Shown here in pieces: positions 1 to 5,062 of a stretch of 5,062 bases of DNA (positions within the stretch are counted from its first letter, which is position 1; every line of letters starts with the position of its first letter). The notes beneath the pieces are model-generated. The model saw only the letters and a program-made list of their open reading frames with translations. It was not told where the DNA came from and did not search any database. The DNA comes from Clostridia bacterium. GTDB lineage: Bacteria > Bacillota > Clostridia > Oscillospirales > Acutalibacteraceae. Where the stretch lies: positions 1-5,062 of the forward strand of contig JAILDS010000195.1 of the NCBI GenBank assembly GCA_024689165.1. The letters run 5' to 3'. The translations under genes and the position numbers were made by a program.

Positions 1-311
1 TATGTTTCGGTCGCCTCGCCCGTGTCGGCGTTCTCCACGGAGTAGGCATATCTGCTCCCGGGCTCGAGCCCTTCGAGGTGGACGTGCCAGAGCAGGGAAT
101 CTCCGTCGTCCGTCTGCAGCAGACGGCTTTTTGCGTCAAAGAAGAGCGTTTCCGGTTCCTCTGCCCCGTCGGCAAGGCGCAGACGGATGCGGCAGGTCCC
201 TACGTTCACGTCAGTGCGCCAGGTAACCGCCATGGTCGTGGCGGGGTCGGAGAAAATACCTATCATCACGTGGTCGGGCATGCTGCCCGCGGCTCGGATC
301 TCGCTGCTCAT
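1..311 (-). CDS. Metallophosphoesterase, purple acid phosphatase-like, N-terminal part (cut by window edge)
   Basis: Only the first 103 codons are present; the gene continues beyond position 1. Residues about 12-103 resemble the fibronectin-like N-terminal domain of purple acid phosphatases: a PDHV start, then DPATTMAVTWRT (about residues 22-33), and HVHLEGLEPGSRYAYSVE near the end, matching the family pattern of a beta-sandwich ending in LxPGtxYxYxV. The metal-binding phosphatase domain that would follow lies outside the window, so the activity is inferred. The ATG at 311-309 overlaps the stop codon of the upstream substrate-binding protein as ATGA, which suggests translational coupling, and AAAGGG (327-322) lies 10 bases upstream. 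The reading frame is closed by TGA at 341-339, and no signal peptide is visible. A second in-frame ATG at 281-279 (residue 11) is possible but less well supported. The family call is fairly secure; substrate and location are unknown. Confidence 0.8.
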   Translation of the reverse strand, partial: MSSEIRAAGSMPDHVMIGIFSDPATTMAVTWRTDVNVGTCRIRLRLADGAEEPETLFFDAKSRLLQTDDGDSLLWHVHLEGLEPGSRYAYSVENADTGEATET

Positions 312-1921
312 GAAAAATGCGCCCTTTCGAAAAATATTTCATACTCCGCGCCTGTGACGTACGCGCCTGAAAGCTTGTCCGAGTACACCAGAGCGCTCTC
401 GTTCGTGCATATCGGGACCACGCAGCGGGACGCCAGCAGAGCGCGCTCCGTCAGGGTCGGGTCGCCGGATGACGCAAGGGCCTCCGTCACGCCGATGTTA
501 ACGCCCGAGATGTTGAGGCCGTACAGGCTTCCGGTCTTTCCGGTCGGCGTGAACTGCGACAGGTATTCCAGACTGTCCGTGCTGAGGGCGTATACGGGTG
601 CGAAAGCCATATCGTAATCGCCGCCTGAAAGCTCGGAGGCGAACGACGAGTCTGCCACGGCCTTTATGTTGATATTGACCGCGACAGTCAGAGACTCCTG
701 CCAGAGCTGCTGCTGTTTTTTGAAGGCGGCCTGCGCGCTCTGGGGGCAAAGCAGTGTCAGAGTGAGGTTCTGTTCGCCCAGCTCGTTTATAGCCTTGCCG
801 ATCAGCTCCGTGATCTCTTCGGGACCGAGCGACGCCTCAAATCCCGCGCCGGGGGTCAGGCAGGAGCCGGGAATGGCGCTGATCGTATGCTCTCTGTGCA
901 GCTCCGAGCTGACTGCGCGGGCGTCCAGAGACGAGGCGATCGCCTTTCGCAGCGAGGCGTTCGCGCTGTAAACGCTGTTCATATTGAAAATGACGCAGTC
1001 CGTCGCGTTGGGGATCGTTGCAACGGTGTAGGCAGCGGCGTCGATGACGGAAAGCCTGTATTCGTCGGCGTAGATCATGTTGTAATCGCCCTGAGCGAGG
1101 CTGTTGGTCATGTTGTCCGGGTCAGAGGACTGGTACATCCAGACGTAATCGACCTGCGGCTTGCTCTCGCCCGAGTAAACGGGGTTTTTCGACAGACGGT
1201 AGGAGCGCGTCCCGTCGTTTTCGTCCCTCAGACGCGTCAGGCAGAACGGTCCGTTGCCGGTGCAGGTGGCGAGCCTTCTGCCGTAACGTCCGCCGCAGGC
1301 GTTGAAAAAGCTTTCGCTGCACGGCATCGCCGACGGACCCGACAAAAGCCTCAGAAAATCGGTGCGCGGCTTTTCAAGCTGTATCACAAGAGTGTAATCG
1401 TCTGGCGCGGATATCCCGAGCTTGTCCGGCGTTTTGCTGCCGGCAAGGACGGCCTGCCCGTTTTTAATGACGGAAAAGACTTGGGTGTCGCTGCATTTCG
1501 TCGCCGGGTCGGCGCCCCTGCGAAAAGCGTAAACGAAATCCGCAGAAGTGACGCGGGCGTCGAAGTTCGCCTCGGTAAGCCCGTCGAGGCCGTCCTCCTT
1601 GGAGGAGTCGAAATACCATTTTCCGTCTGTCCTGAGCCGGAAGGAATAAGTCAGCCCGTCCGAGCTGATCTCATAAGAGAACGCAGCGGCGGGGACGACT
1701 TCTCCTTCGGGAGTCACCCTTGTAAGGCCCTCGTAGGTGTTGAGTATCAGCGTTTTCGCACCTGCGCTGTTCTGTGCCTGGGGGTCGAGTGTGTCGGCTT
1801 TGGAGAGGATATTCGTATATATGACCGTCACTTCGTTCCTGCCGCAGGCCGCGGACAAAACGATGAAGGACAGCAGCAAAACGACGCAGAATAATCTTTT
1901 CGTCAAATCTCCCGCACCCAC
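308..1921 (-). CDS. Peptide-type ABC transporter substrate-binding lipoprotein (SBP_bac_5 family, OppA/DppA-like)
   Basis: A 537-residue protein, normal for the family, that would bind oligopeptides or a similar solute outside the membrane and deliver it to an ABC permease. The N-terminus has KR (8-9), a hydrophobic core and a lipobox SAAC with Cys26, so it should be a lipoprotein. Family hallmarks follow: TLDP (44-47), LNTYEGLTRV (60-69), PEGEVVPAAA (71-80), SSDGLTYSFRLR (86-97), KW (101-102), and VTSADFVYAFRR...DP (124-139). The GTG at 1921-1919 is chosen because AAAGGGG (1935-1929) sits 7 bases upstream; a TTG at 1906-1904 is in frame, but its GGGAG is only 2 bases away. The frame stays open far upstream only because it runs antisense to the GH43 gene. 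There is an approximately 21-residue polar insertion at 103-123, and ten cysteines besides Cys26. No permease or ATPase genes are visible here, so the ligand is unknown. The stop overlaps the phosphoesterase start. Confidence 0.92.
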   Translation of the reverse strand: MGAGDLTKRLFCVVLLLSFIVLSAACGRNEVTVIYTNILSKADTLDPQAQNSAGAKTLILNTYEGLTRVTPEGEVVPAAAFSYEISSDGLTYSFRLRTDGKWYFDSSKEDGLDGLTEANFDARVTSADFVYAFRRGADPATKCSDTQVFSVIKNGQAVLAGSKTPDKLGISAPDDYTLVIQLEKPRTDFLRLLSGPSAMPCSESFFNACGGRYGRRLATCTGNGPFCLTRLRDENDGTRSYRLSKNPVYSGESKPQVDYVWMYQSSDPDNMTNSLAQGDYNMIYADEYRLSVIDAAAYTVATIPNATDCVIFNMNSVYSANASLRKAIASSLDARAVSSELHREHTISAIPGSCLTPGAGFEASLGPEEITELIGKAINELGEQNLTLTLLCPQSAQAAFKKQQQLWQESLTVAVNINIKAVADSSFASELSGGDYDMAFAPVYALSTDSLEYLSQFTPTGKTGSLYGLNISGVNIGVTEALASSGDPTLTERALLASRCVVPICTNESALVYSDKLSGAYVTGAEYEIFFERAHFS

Positions 1922-1928
1922 ACGCGCA

Positions 1929-1935
1929 CCCCTTT
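1929..1935 (-). promoter_or_regulatory. Ribosome-binding site deciding the GTG start of the substrate-binding protein
   Basis: The minus-strand sequence AAAGGGG is a good Shine-Dalgarno match with a 7-base spacer to GTG at 1921-1919. It favours that start over the downstream TTG at 1906-1904. Starting at the GTG gives a short n-region before the lipoprotein signal. Confidence 0.7.
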
Positions 1936-1957
1936 CAAACGTCGGATTCCTGCACAG

Positions 1958-1986
1958 ATTATATCCTTCACGCGGCTGAAATGCAA
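1958..1986 (-). promoter_or_regulatory. Sigma-A-type promoter for the substrate-binding protein operon
   Basis: On the minus strand, TTGCAT (1986-1981) is followed after exactly 17 bases by a perfect TATAAT (1963-1958). Transcription would start near 1951 and give a leader of about 30 bases carrying the AAAGGGG ribosome-binding site. Position, spacing and orientation all fit the gene that begins at 1921. Confidence 0.85.
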
Positions 1987-2036
1987 GCTCTAAGTCACTC
2001 TTTCCGGGACTGAGGCGCGACTGCCGAAACGCGGTC
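1987..2036. promoter_or_regulatory. Spacer between divergent promoters, with a possible operator dyad at 2019-2036
   Basis: The 50 bases between the two -35 boxes would be the natural place for a shared regulator. GACTGC (2019-2024) and GCGGTC (2031-2036) form an inverted repeat with five of six pairs matching around a 6-base centre, directly abutting the rightward -35 box. GACTG also occurs at 2008-2012 and 2019-2023, 11 bases (one helical turn) apart. Such short repeats arise by chance, so this is a weak call. Confidence 0.3.
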
Positions 2037-2065
2037 TTGAAATGGCGCTGCAAAAGGTGTATGAT
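2037..2065 (+). promoter_or_regulatory. Sigma-A-type promoter for the GH43-flavodoxin-mnmA operon
   Basis: TTGAAA (2037-2042) and TATGAT (2060-2065) are separated by exactly 17 bases. Transcription would start near 2072, giving a leader of about 27 bases with AAGGGGG (2082-2088) before the ATG at 2099. An in-frame ATG at 2042 lies inside this promoter and is therefore not the start. Confidence 0.82.
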
Positions 2066-2098
2066 ACAGTTGAGAACAAACAAGGGGGATATGGTTTT

Positions 2099-3133
2099 AT
2101 GAAAAAGCGTCGCCTTGCCGTGAGATCGGTCGCGCTGTTGCTGTGCGCGACTGTTATCGGAGCGTGTTCCGCATCGGCAGCCGGCACGGGGCAGATCGAT
2201 ACCGGGGTACATCTGCGCGACCCGTTCGTGCTGGAAAAAGACGGGACGTATTATATGTACGGCACGGGGCTGAAGTGGAACGGCTACGGCTGCGTATACA
2301 GCGCCGATCTTGAAAACTGGTCGGATCCGGTCAGGGTGTTCACGCCTCCCGAGGGCTTTGACGGCGACGGAGACTGGTGGGCGCCGGAGTGCTGGGAATG
2401 GAACGGATCGTTCTATCTGTTCGCAACCTATCACTCGCGCGTCACGGGCAAGCGCGGAGTGGCGATATTCCGTTCGGACGACCCCCTCGGACCTTTTGAG
2501 AACATTACCGACGGGCATATAACCCCTGCCGACCACGACGCGATCGACGGCACGCTTTACGTCGACGGGGACGGAAGACCGTGGATGGTCTACGTCGGAG
2601 AGTGGACGGACAACGAGGACGGCGCGGGCGATATGATGGCGGCGCGTATGAACGACGACCTTACGTGCTTCGTTTCCGAGCCGATCCTGCTGTTCCGGGG
2701 GAACGAGCCGCGCTGGGCGTCCGGGCGTATCACCGACGGGCCGTTTCTGTACAGGACCGAAACGGGACGGCTCCTGATGCTGTGGAGCAACACGAACTCC
2801 GACGGCTACTGCGTCGGCGTGGCGTGGTCCTCCAACGGCAGGATCGACGGTAAATGGCGCCAGCAGCCCTGGGAGCTTTACAAGGAAGACGAAACTCACG
2901 CCGACGGCGGGCACGGAATGATCTTTACCGCGCCGGACGGGACAATGATGCTGTCGGTGCATTCGCCGAACTACGCGACCGAAGATCAGAACGAGAAGGG
3001 CGTCTTTATCCCGGTCGACGACATAGGCGACACACTCGTCCTGAGTGAAAAAAATACGTTTTTCACAAGGACACTCTATAAGCTGTACTACGCGCTGATG
3101 CGTTTCGTCACCGTTTTCGACGGTCTTTTCTGA
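2099..3133 (+). CDS. Glycoside hydrolase family 43 lipoprotein
   Basis: A 344-residue protein, predicted to be an extracellular five-bladed beta-propeller hydrolase acting on arabinose- or xylose-type plant polysaccharide side chains; the precise substrate cannot be told. KKRR, a hydrophobic stretch and lipobox IGAC (Cys23) indicate a lipoprotein; cleavage after ASAA (25-28) by ordinary signal peptidase is an alternative. Catalytic landmarks are the base Asp41 in LRDPFV, the pKa-modulating Asp150 in DAIDGTLYVDGDG, and Asp213 in ITDGPFLYR, at the place where most GH43 enzymes carry the acid Glu. WWAPECWEWNGSFYLFAT (93-110), DGGHGM and GDTLVL are further family features. The start follows AAGGGGG (2082-2088) with a 10-base spacer. 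The last 28 residues form an unusual aromatic, basic tail. It is the first gene of a likely operon with the flavodoxin and mnmA. Confidence 0.9.
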   Translation: MKKRRLAVRSVALLLCATVIGACSASAAGTGQIDTGVHLRDPFVLEKDGTYYMYGTGLKWNGYGCVYSADLENWSDPVRVFTPPEGFDGDGDWWAPECWEWNGSFYLFATYHSRVTGKRGVAIFRSDDPLGPFENITDGHITPADHDAIDGTLYVDGDGRPWMVYVGEWTDNEDGAGDMMAARMNDDLTCFVSEPILLFRGNEPRWASGRITDGPFLYRTETGRLLMLWSNTNSDGYCVGVAWSSNGRIDGKWRQQPWELYKEDETHADGGHGMIFTAPDGTMMLSVHSPNYATEDQNEKGVFIPVDDIGDTLVLSEKNTFFTRTLYKLYYALMRFVTVFDGLF

Positions 3134-3146
3134 AGATCCTCATAAA

Positions 3147-3153
3147 AAAGGAG
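3147..3153 (+). promoter_or_regulatory. Strong ribosome-binding site of the flavodoxin gene
   Basis: AAAGGAG-type sequence 8 bases before the ATG at 3162, within the 28-base gap after the GH43 stop. The gap contains no terminator or promoter, which supports co-transcription. Confidence 0.75.
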
Positions 3154-3161
3154 CCAAAGAT

Positions 3162-3632
3162 ATGAGCAGATGCCTTGTAGCGTATTTTTCCGTCTCGGGA
3201 GTTACCGCCGGAGTTGCCGAAAAGCTTGCCGCCGAGACGGGCGCCGGGCTGTTTGAGATACGCCCGGTCGTCCCCTACACGGAGAAGGACGTCAGGTGGA
3301 CCAATCCCACAGCGCGGTGCAATAAGGAAAAATTCGGCAGAAAAGAAGTGCCGATCGCAGATACGATCGAGGACTTCGATTCGTTCGACGTGATCTTTAT
3401 AGGCTTCCCCGTCTGGTATTATTCATGCCCGAACATCATCGCGACTTTTCTGAAGTCTTACGATTTTACCGGGAAAAAACTGGCTTTTTTCGCGACCTCC
3501 GGCGGGAGCGACATAGCTCCGGAAAAACTGAGGCCGCTCATCTCCGGCGACGCGACGTTTGCCGCGGCGAAGAGGTTCGCTCAGGACGTTTCCGCCGATA
3601 AGCTCAGACAGTGGGCGCAGGGGATAATTTGA
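3162..3632 (+). CDS. Flavodoxin-family protein (FMN-binding electron carrier)
   Basis: A 156-residue cytoplasmic protein, typical length for small flavodoxins, which bind FMN and shuttle low-potential electrons; its redox partner is not evident. The first strand and phosphate-binding loop are seen as VAYFSVSGVTAGVAEKLA (6-23), with Ser10, Ser12 and Thr15 in FMN-phosphate positions. The second FMN-contact region is DVIFIGFPVWYYSCPNIIATFL (76-97), with Trp85 and Tyr86-87 placed to stack on the flavin. The third is FFATSGGS (109-116), preceded by YDFTGKK. The pattern is closest to the flavodoxin-like group of Clostridia and Bacteroidetes (Flavodoxin_4 type), from memory. A strong ribosome-binding site precedes the ATG, and the stop overlaps the mnmA start as TTGA. 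The family is clear; whether it works with mnmA or is merely co-transcribed is unknown. Confidence 0.88.
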   Translation: MSRCLVAYFSVSGVTAGVAEKLAAETGAGLFEIRPVVPYTEKDVRWTNPTARCNKEKFGRKEVPIADTIEDFDSFDVIFIGFPVWYYSCPNIIATFLKSYDFTGKKLAFFATSGGSDIAPEKLRPLISGDATFAAAKRFAQDVSADKLRQWAQGII

Positions 3633-4714
3633 CAAAGGTGATCGTGGGGATGTCCGGCGGCGTCGACAGCGCCGCCGCGGCTGTCCTTTTGAAAAAACAG
3701 GGCTATGAGGTCACAGGCGTGACCGTCAGGACGTGGGAAGCGGACGGCGGGGACGACAGCCGCTGCTGCGAGATCGACGACGCTGCCCGGGCGGCGCGTC
3801 GGCTCGGCATCCGCCACGTTGCTCCGAACGCAGTCGCCGATTTCGAAAAGTACGTTACGGGGCCGTTCGTAGACTGTTATATCAGGGGCCTGACGCCGAG
3901 CCCCTGCGTCGAGTGCAACCGTTACGTAAAATGGGCCCGGATGCTCAGACTCGCCGACGAACTCGGAGCAGAGTACGTCGCGACCGGCCATTACGCTTCC
4001 GTTCTGAAACTCCCTAACGGGCGGTACACCGTCGGAAAAGCCGCCTGCGCCGAAAAGGACCAGTCCTATATGCTGTGGCGGCTGACGCAGGAGCAGCTTT
4101 CAAGGACGCTTTTCCCGCTCGGGGGCATGTCGAAGGCGGATGCGAGACGCATCGCGGAGGAGGCGGGCCTTAATATCGCCTCAAAGCCCGAATCGCAGGA
4201 TATCTGTTTCGTCCCGGACGGAGATTATGCGGGCTTCATTGAAAAAAATGCCGGTGAACGCATCCCCGGAGAGGGGAGCTTCATCGACGGGAACGGCTGC
4301 GTCCTGGGCGTTCACCGCGGTATCATACACTACACCGTAGGTCAGCGCAGGGGGCTGAGACTGCCGCTCGGATATCCCGCTTACGTCAAGGAGATACGCG
4401 CCGACGACAATACGGTCGTCGTCGCGCCGGAGGCCTCGCTGTACTGCGGGACGGTTTTCGTCCGGGACGTGAATTTTATGAGCATACCCTGCCCGGAGCC
4501 CGGTGAAAAGATCTCCTGTCGCGTCAAGATACGCTACCGTCATCCGGCTCAGGAGTCTTGTCTGGAACGCTGCCCCGACCCGGAGAACGGAGGACCCCTG
4601 TTCAGGATAGATTTTGCCGGACCCGTCCGCGCGCCTGCGCCGGGACAGTCTGCAGTTTTTTACGACGGACAGGACCGCGTCGTCGGAGGGGGAGTCATAG
4701 TTGCCCAATTGTAA
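3629..4714 (+). CDS. mnmA: tRNA-specific 2-thiouridylase MnmA
   Basis: A 361-residue cytoplasmic enzyme that activates U34 of Lys, Glu and Gln tRNAs with ATP and inserts sulfur received from a cysteine desulfurase, giving 2-thiouridine at the wobble base. The PP-loop ATP-binding motif SGGVDS is at 9-14. Cys96 in PSPCVECNRYVKW corresponds to the first catalytic Cys (Cys102 in E. coli numbering), and Cys193 in ESQDICFV to the second (Cys199). ATGHYA (118-123), KDQSYMLWRL (143-152), HYTVGQRRGL and a C-terminal beta-barrel ending APAPGQSAVFYDG...VVGGGVI complete the family pattern at usual length. The TTG at 3629 is preferred: AGGGGA (3619-3624) lies 4 bases upstream and it overlaps the flavodoxin stop as TTGA, implying translational coupling. 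An in-frame GTG at 3611 would add six residues but leave it without a clear ribosome-binding site. Confidence 0.97.
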   Translation: MTKVIVGMSGGVDSAAAAVLLKKQGYEVTGVTVRTWEADGGDDSRCCEIDDAARAARRLGIRHVAPNAVADFEKYVTGPFVDCYIRGLTPSPCVECNRYVKWARMLRLADELGAEYVATGHYASVLKLPNGRYTVGKAACAEKDQSYMLWRLTQEQLSRTLFPLGGMSKADARRIAEEAGLNIASKPESQDICFVPDGDYAGFIEKNAGERIPGEGSFIDGNGCVLGVHRGIIHYTVGQRRGLRLPLGYPAYVKEIRADDNTVVVAPEASLYCGTVFVRDVNFMSIPCPEPGEKISCRVKIRYRHPAQESCLERCPDPENGGPLFRIDFAGPVRAPAPGQSAVFYDGQDRVVGGGVIVAQL

Positions 4715-4725
4715 CAAAACCTTTG

Positions 4726-4747
4726 CTTTTTTGCTCTTGCAAAAAGG
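4726..4747. repeat. Short inverted repeat (hairpin) after mnmA, overlapping a -35 box
   Basis: TTTTTTGC (4727-4734) can pair with GCAAAAAG (4739-4746) around a TCTT loop, with one G-T pair, and C4726/G4747 extends the stem. It lacks a following T tract on either strand, so it is not a standard intrinsic terminator. It lies 12 bases after the mnmA stop and includes the TTGCAA of the next promoter. Confidence 0.5.
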
Positions 4748-4765
4748 CAGACTCGCGGTTATAAT
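4737..4765 (+). promoter_or_regulatory. Strong sigma-A-type promoter for the terminal secreted-protein gene
   Basis: TTGCAA (4737-4742), exactly 17 bases, then a perfect TATAAT (4760-4765). Transcription would start near 4772, giving a leader of about 30 bases that contains AAAGGA (4791-4796) before the start codon. This promoter separates the last gene from the mnmA operon. Confidence 0.87.
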
Positions 4766-4802
4766 GTGAAAAACGGGATTTTTTTGTTCGAAAGGAAAAT
4801 AA

Positions 4803-5062
4803 ATGATGAAATCGGCTAAAAAGCTTACCGCTCTGCTTCTCGCGGGTCTGATGGTCTTCGCTTGCGGCTTCTCCGCTTTCGCTGACGACGCGTCCGGCGT
4901 CGGCGAAGATCAAAATCCTGTCCATCTCATGAGCTATCCCGAAAAGCACGAGGGCTACAGGATCGTTCCCTGCGACGCGGCCGGCAATACCGACGACAGC
5001 ATCGGCTTTTACGTCGAGGACGGCGGAACGTTCTATTTCAAGATAACCCTCAACAACGCGAA
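4803..5062 (+). CDS. Secreted protein of unknown function, N-terminal part (cut by window edge)
   Basis: The frame is open from ATG 4803 to the end of the window (86 codons plus two bases). The N-terminus MMKSAKKLTALLLAGLMVFA followed by CGFSAFA is a clear signal peptide with cleavage predicted after the AFA at residues 26-28, leaving an acidic mature start (DDASGVGED). Cys22 lies inside the hydrophobic region without a convincing lipobox, so ordinary secretion is more likely than lipidation. The visible mature part (HLMSYPEKHEGYRIVPCDAAG, DDSIGFYVEDGGTFYFKITL) looks like a beta-rich exported domain, but I do not recognise a family. AAAGGA (4791-4796) is 6 bases before the first ATG and 9 before the second in-frame ATG at 4806; either could be used. 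It has its own strong promoter immediately upstream. Function cannot be assigned. Confidence 0.82.
   Translation, partial: MMKSAKKLTALLLAGLMVFACGFSAFADDASGVGEDQNPVHLMSYPEKHEGYRIVPCDAAGNTDDSIGFYVEDGGTFYFKITLNNA

Noticed and set aside
887..1894. A 335-codon plus-strand open frame opposite the receptor gene
   Set aside because: Its translation has no recognisable motifs, and the minus strand here encodes a clear SBP_bac_5 protein. Codon bias in GC-rich genes produces such antisense frames.
2042..2098. Upstream ATG extension of the GH43 gene
   Set aside because: It begins inside the predicted promoter, would add 19 residues ahead of a good signal peptide, and lacks a ribosome-binding site. The ATG at 2099 follows AAGGGGG.
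2091..2102. A tiny ATG GTT TTA TGA frame just before the GH43 start
   Set aside because: It starts only two bases after the ribosome-binding site and encodes three residues, so it is most likely chance.
308..2962. One very long minus-strand open frame covering the receptor and the antisense of the GH43 gene
   Set aside because: Only the part below 1921 has family motifs, a ribosome-binding site and a promoter. The upstream part is the reverse of GH43 codons and crosses both promoters.
3611..3628. GTG at 3611 as the mnmA start
   Set aside because: No clear ribosome-binding site precedes it, whereas the TTG at 3629 has AGGGGA upstream, a TTGA junction, and brings the N-terminus to the usual distance from SGGVDS.
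4766..4802. Possible AT-rich stem around AAAAAC and ATTTTTTT in the leader of the last gene
   Set aside because: Only weak A-T pairs, no GC stem followed by a T tract, and it lies between a strong promoter and its ribosome-binding site. It is probably just an AT-rich leader.
1..5062. Mobile elements, CRISPR arrays, tRNA or rRNA genes, phage or defence genes
   Set aside because: I looked for terminal repeats, regular spaced repeats, transposase or integrase motifs and tRNA-like sequences by eye and saw none. Nearly all the sequence is covered by the seven genes described.

Overview
This window looks like an ordinary stretch of a moderately GC-rich bacterial chromosome, most likely from an uncultured Gram-positive anaerobe of the Clostridia/Bacillota type. 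That assignment is an inference from lipoprotein signal peptides on solute-binding and glycoside-hydrolase proteins, strong purine-rich ribosome-binding sites, TTG and GTG start codons, sigma-A-like promoters with exact 17-base spacers, and a Clostridia-style MnmA. Nothing in the sequence names a species.

Layout. The left 1.9 kb is read on the minus strand. A promoter at about 1958-1986 drives a peptide-type ABC transporter substrate-binding lipoprotein (308-1921). It overlaps by an ATGA junction the start of a purple-acid-phosphatase-like metallophosphoesterase that runs off the left edge. The gap 1922-2098 is a divergent control region with two back-to-back consensus promoters. To its right, on the plus strand, lie a GH43 glycoside-hydrolase lipoprotein (2099-3133), a small flavodoxin (3162-3632) and the tRNA 2-thiouridylase mnmA (3629-4714). 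These are packed closely enough (28-base gap, then a TTGA overlap) to be one transcription unit. A third strong promoter in the 88-base gap after mnmA starts a separate gene for a secreted protein of unknown function, cut by the right edge.

How it fits together. The left operon pairs an extracytoplasmic oligopeptide (or similar solute) receptor with a phosphoesterase. The right operon mixes an extracellular carbohydrate-degrading enzyme with two cytoplasmic housekeeping-type proteins, which probably reflects shared transcription more than a shared pathway. I found no tRNA, rRNA, CRISPR array, insertion sequence, integrase or phage gene, and no convincing novel system. The items worth a second look are small: the coupled receptor/phosphoesterase pair, a cysteine-rich receptor, an Asp where most GH43 enzymes have the catalytic acid Glu, an odd C-terminal tail on the GH43 protein, a dyad abutting its promoter, and a hairpin overlapping a -35 box.
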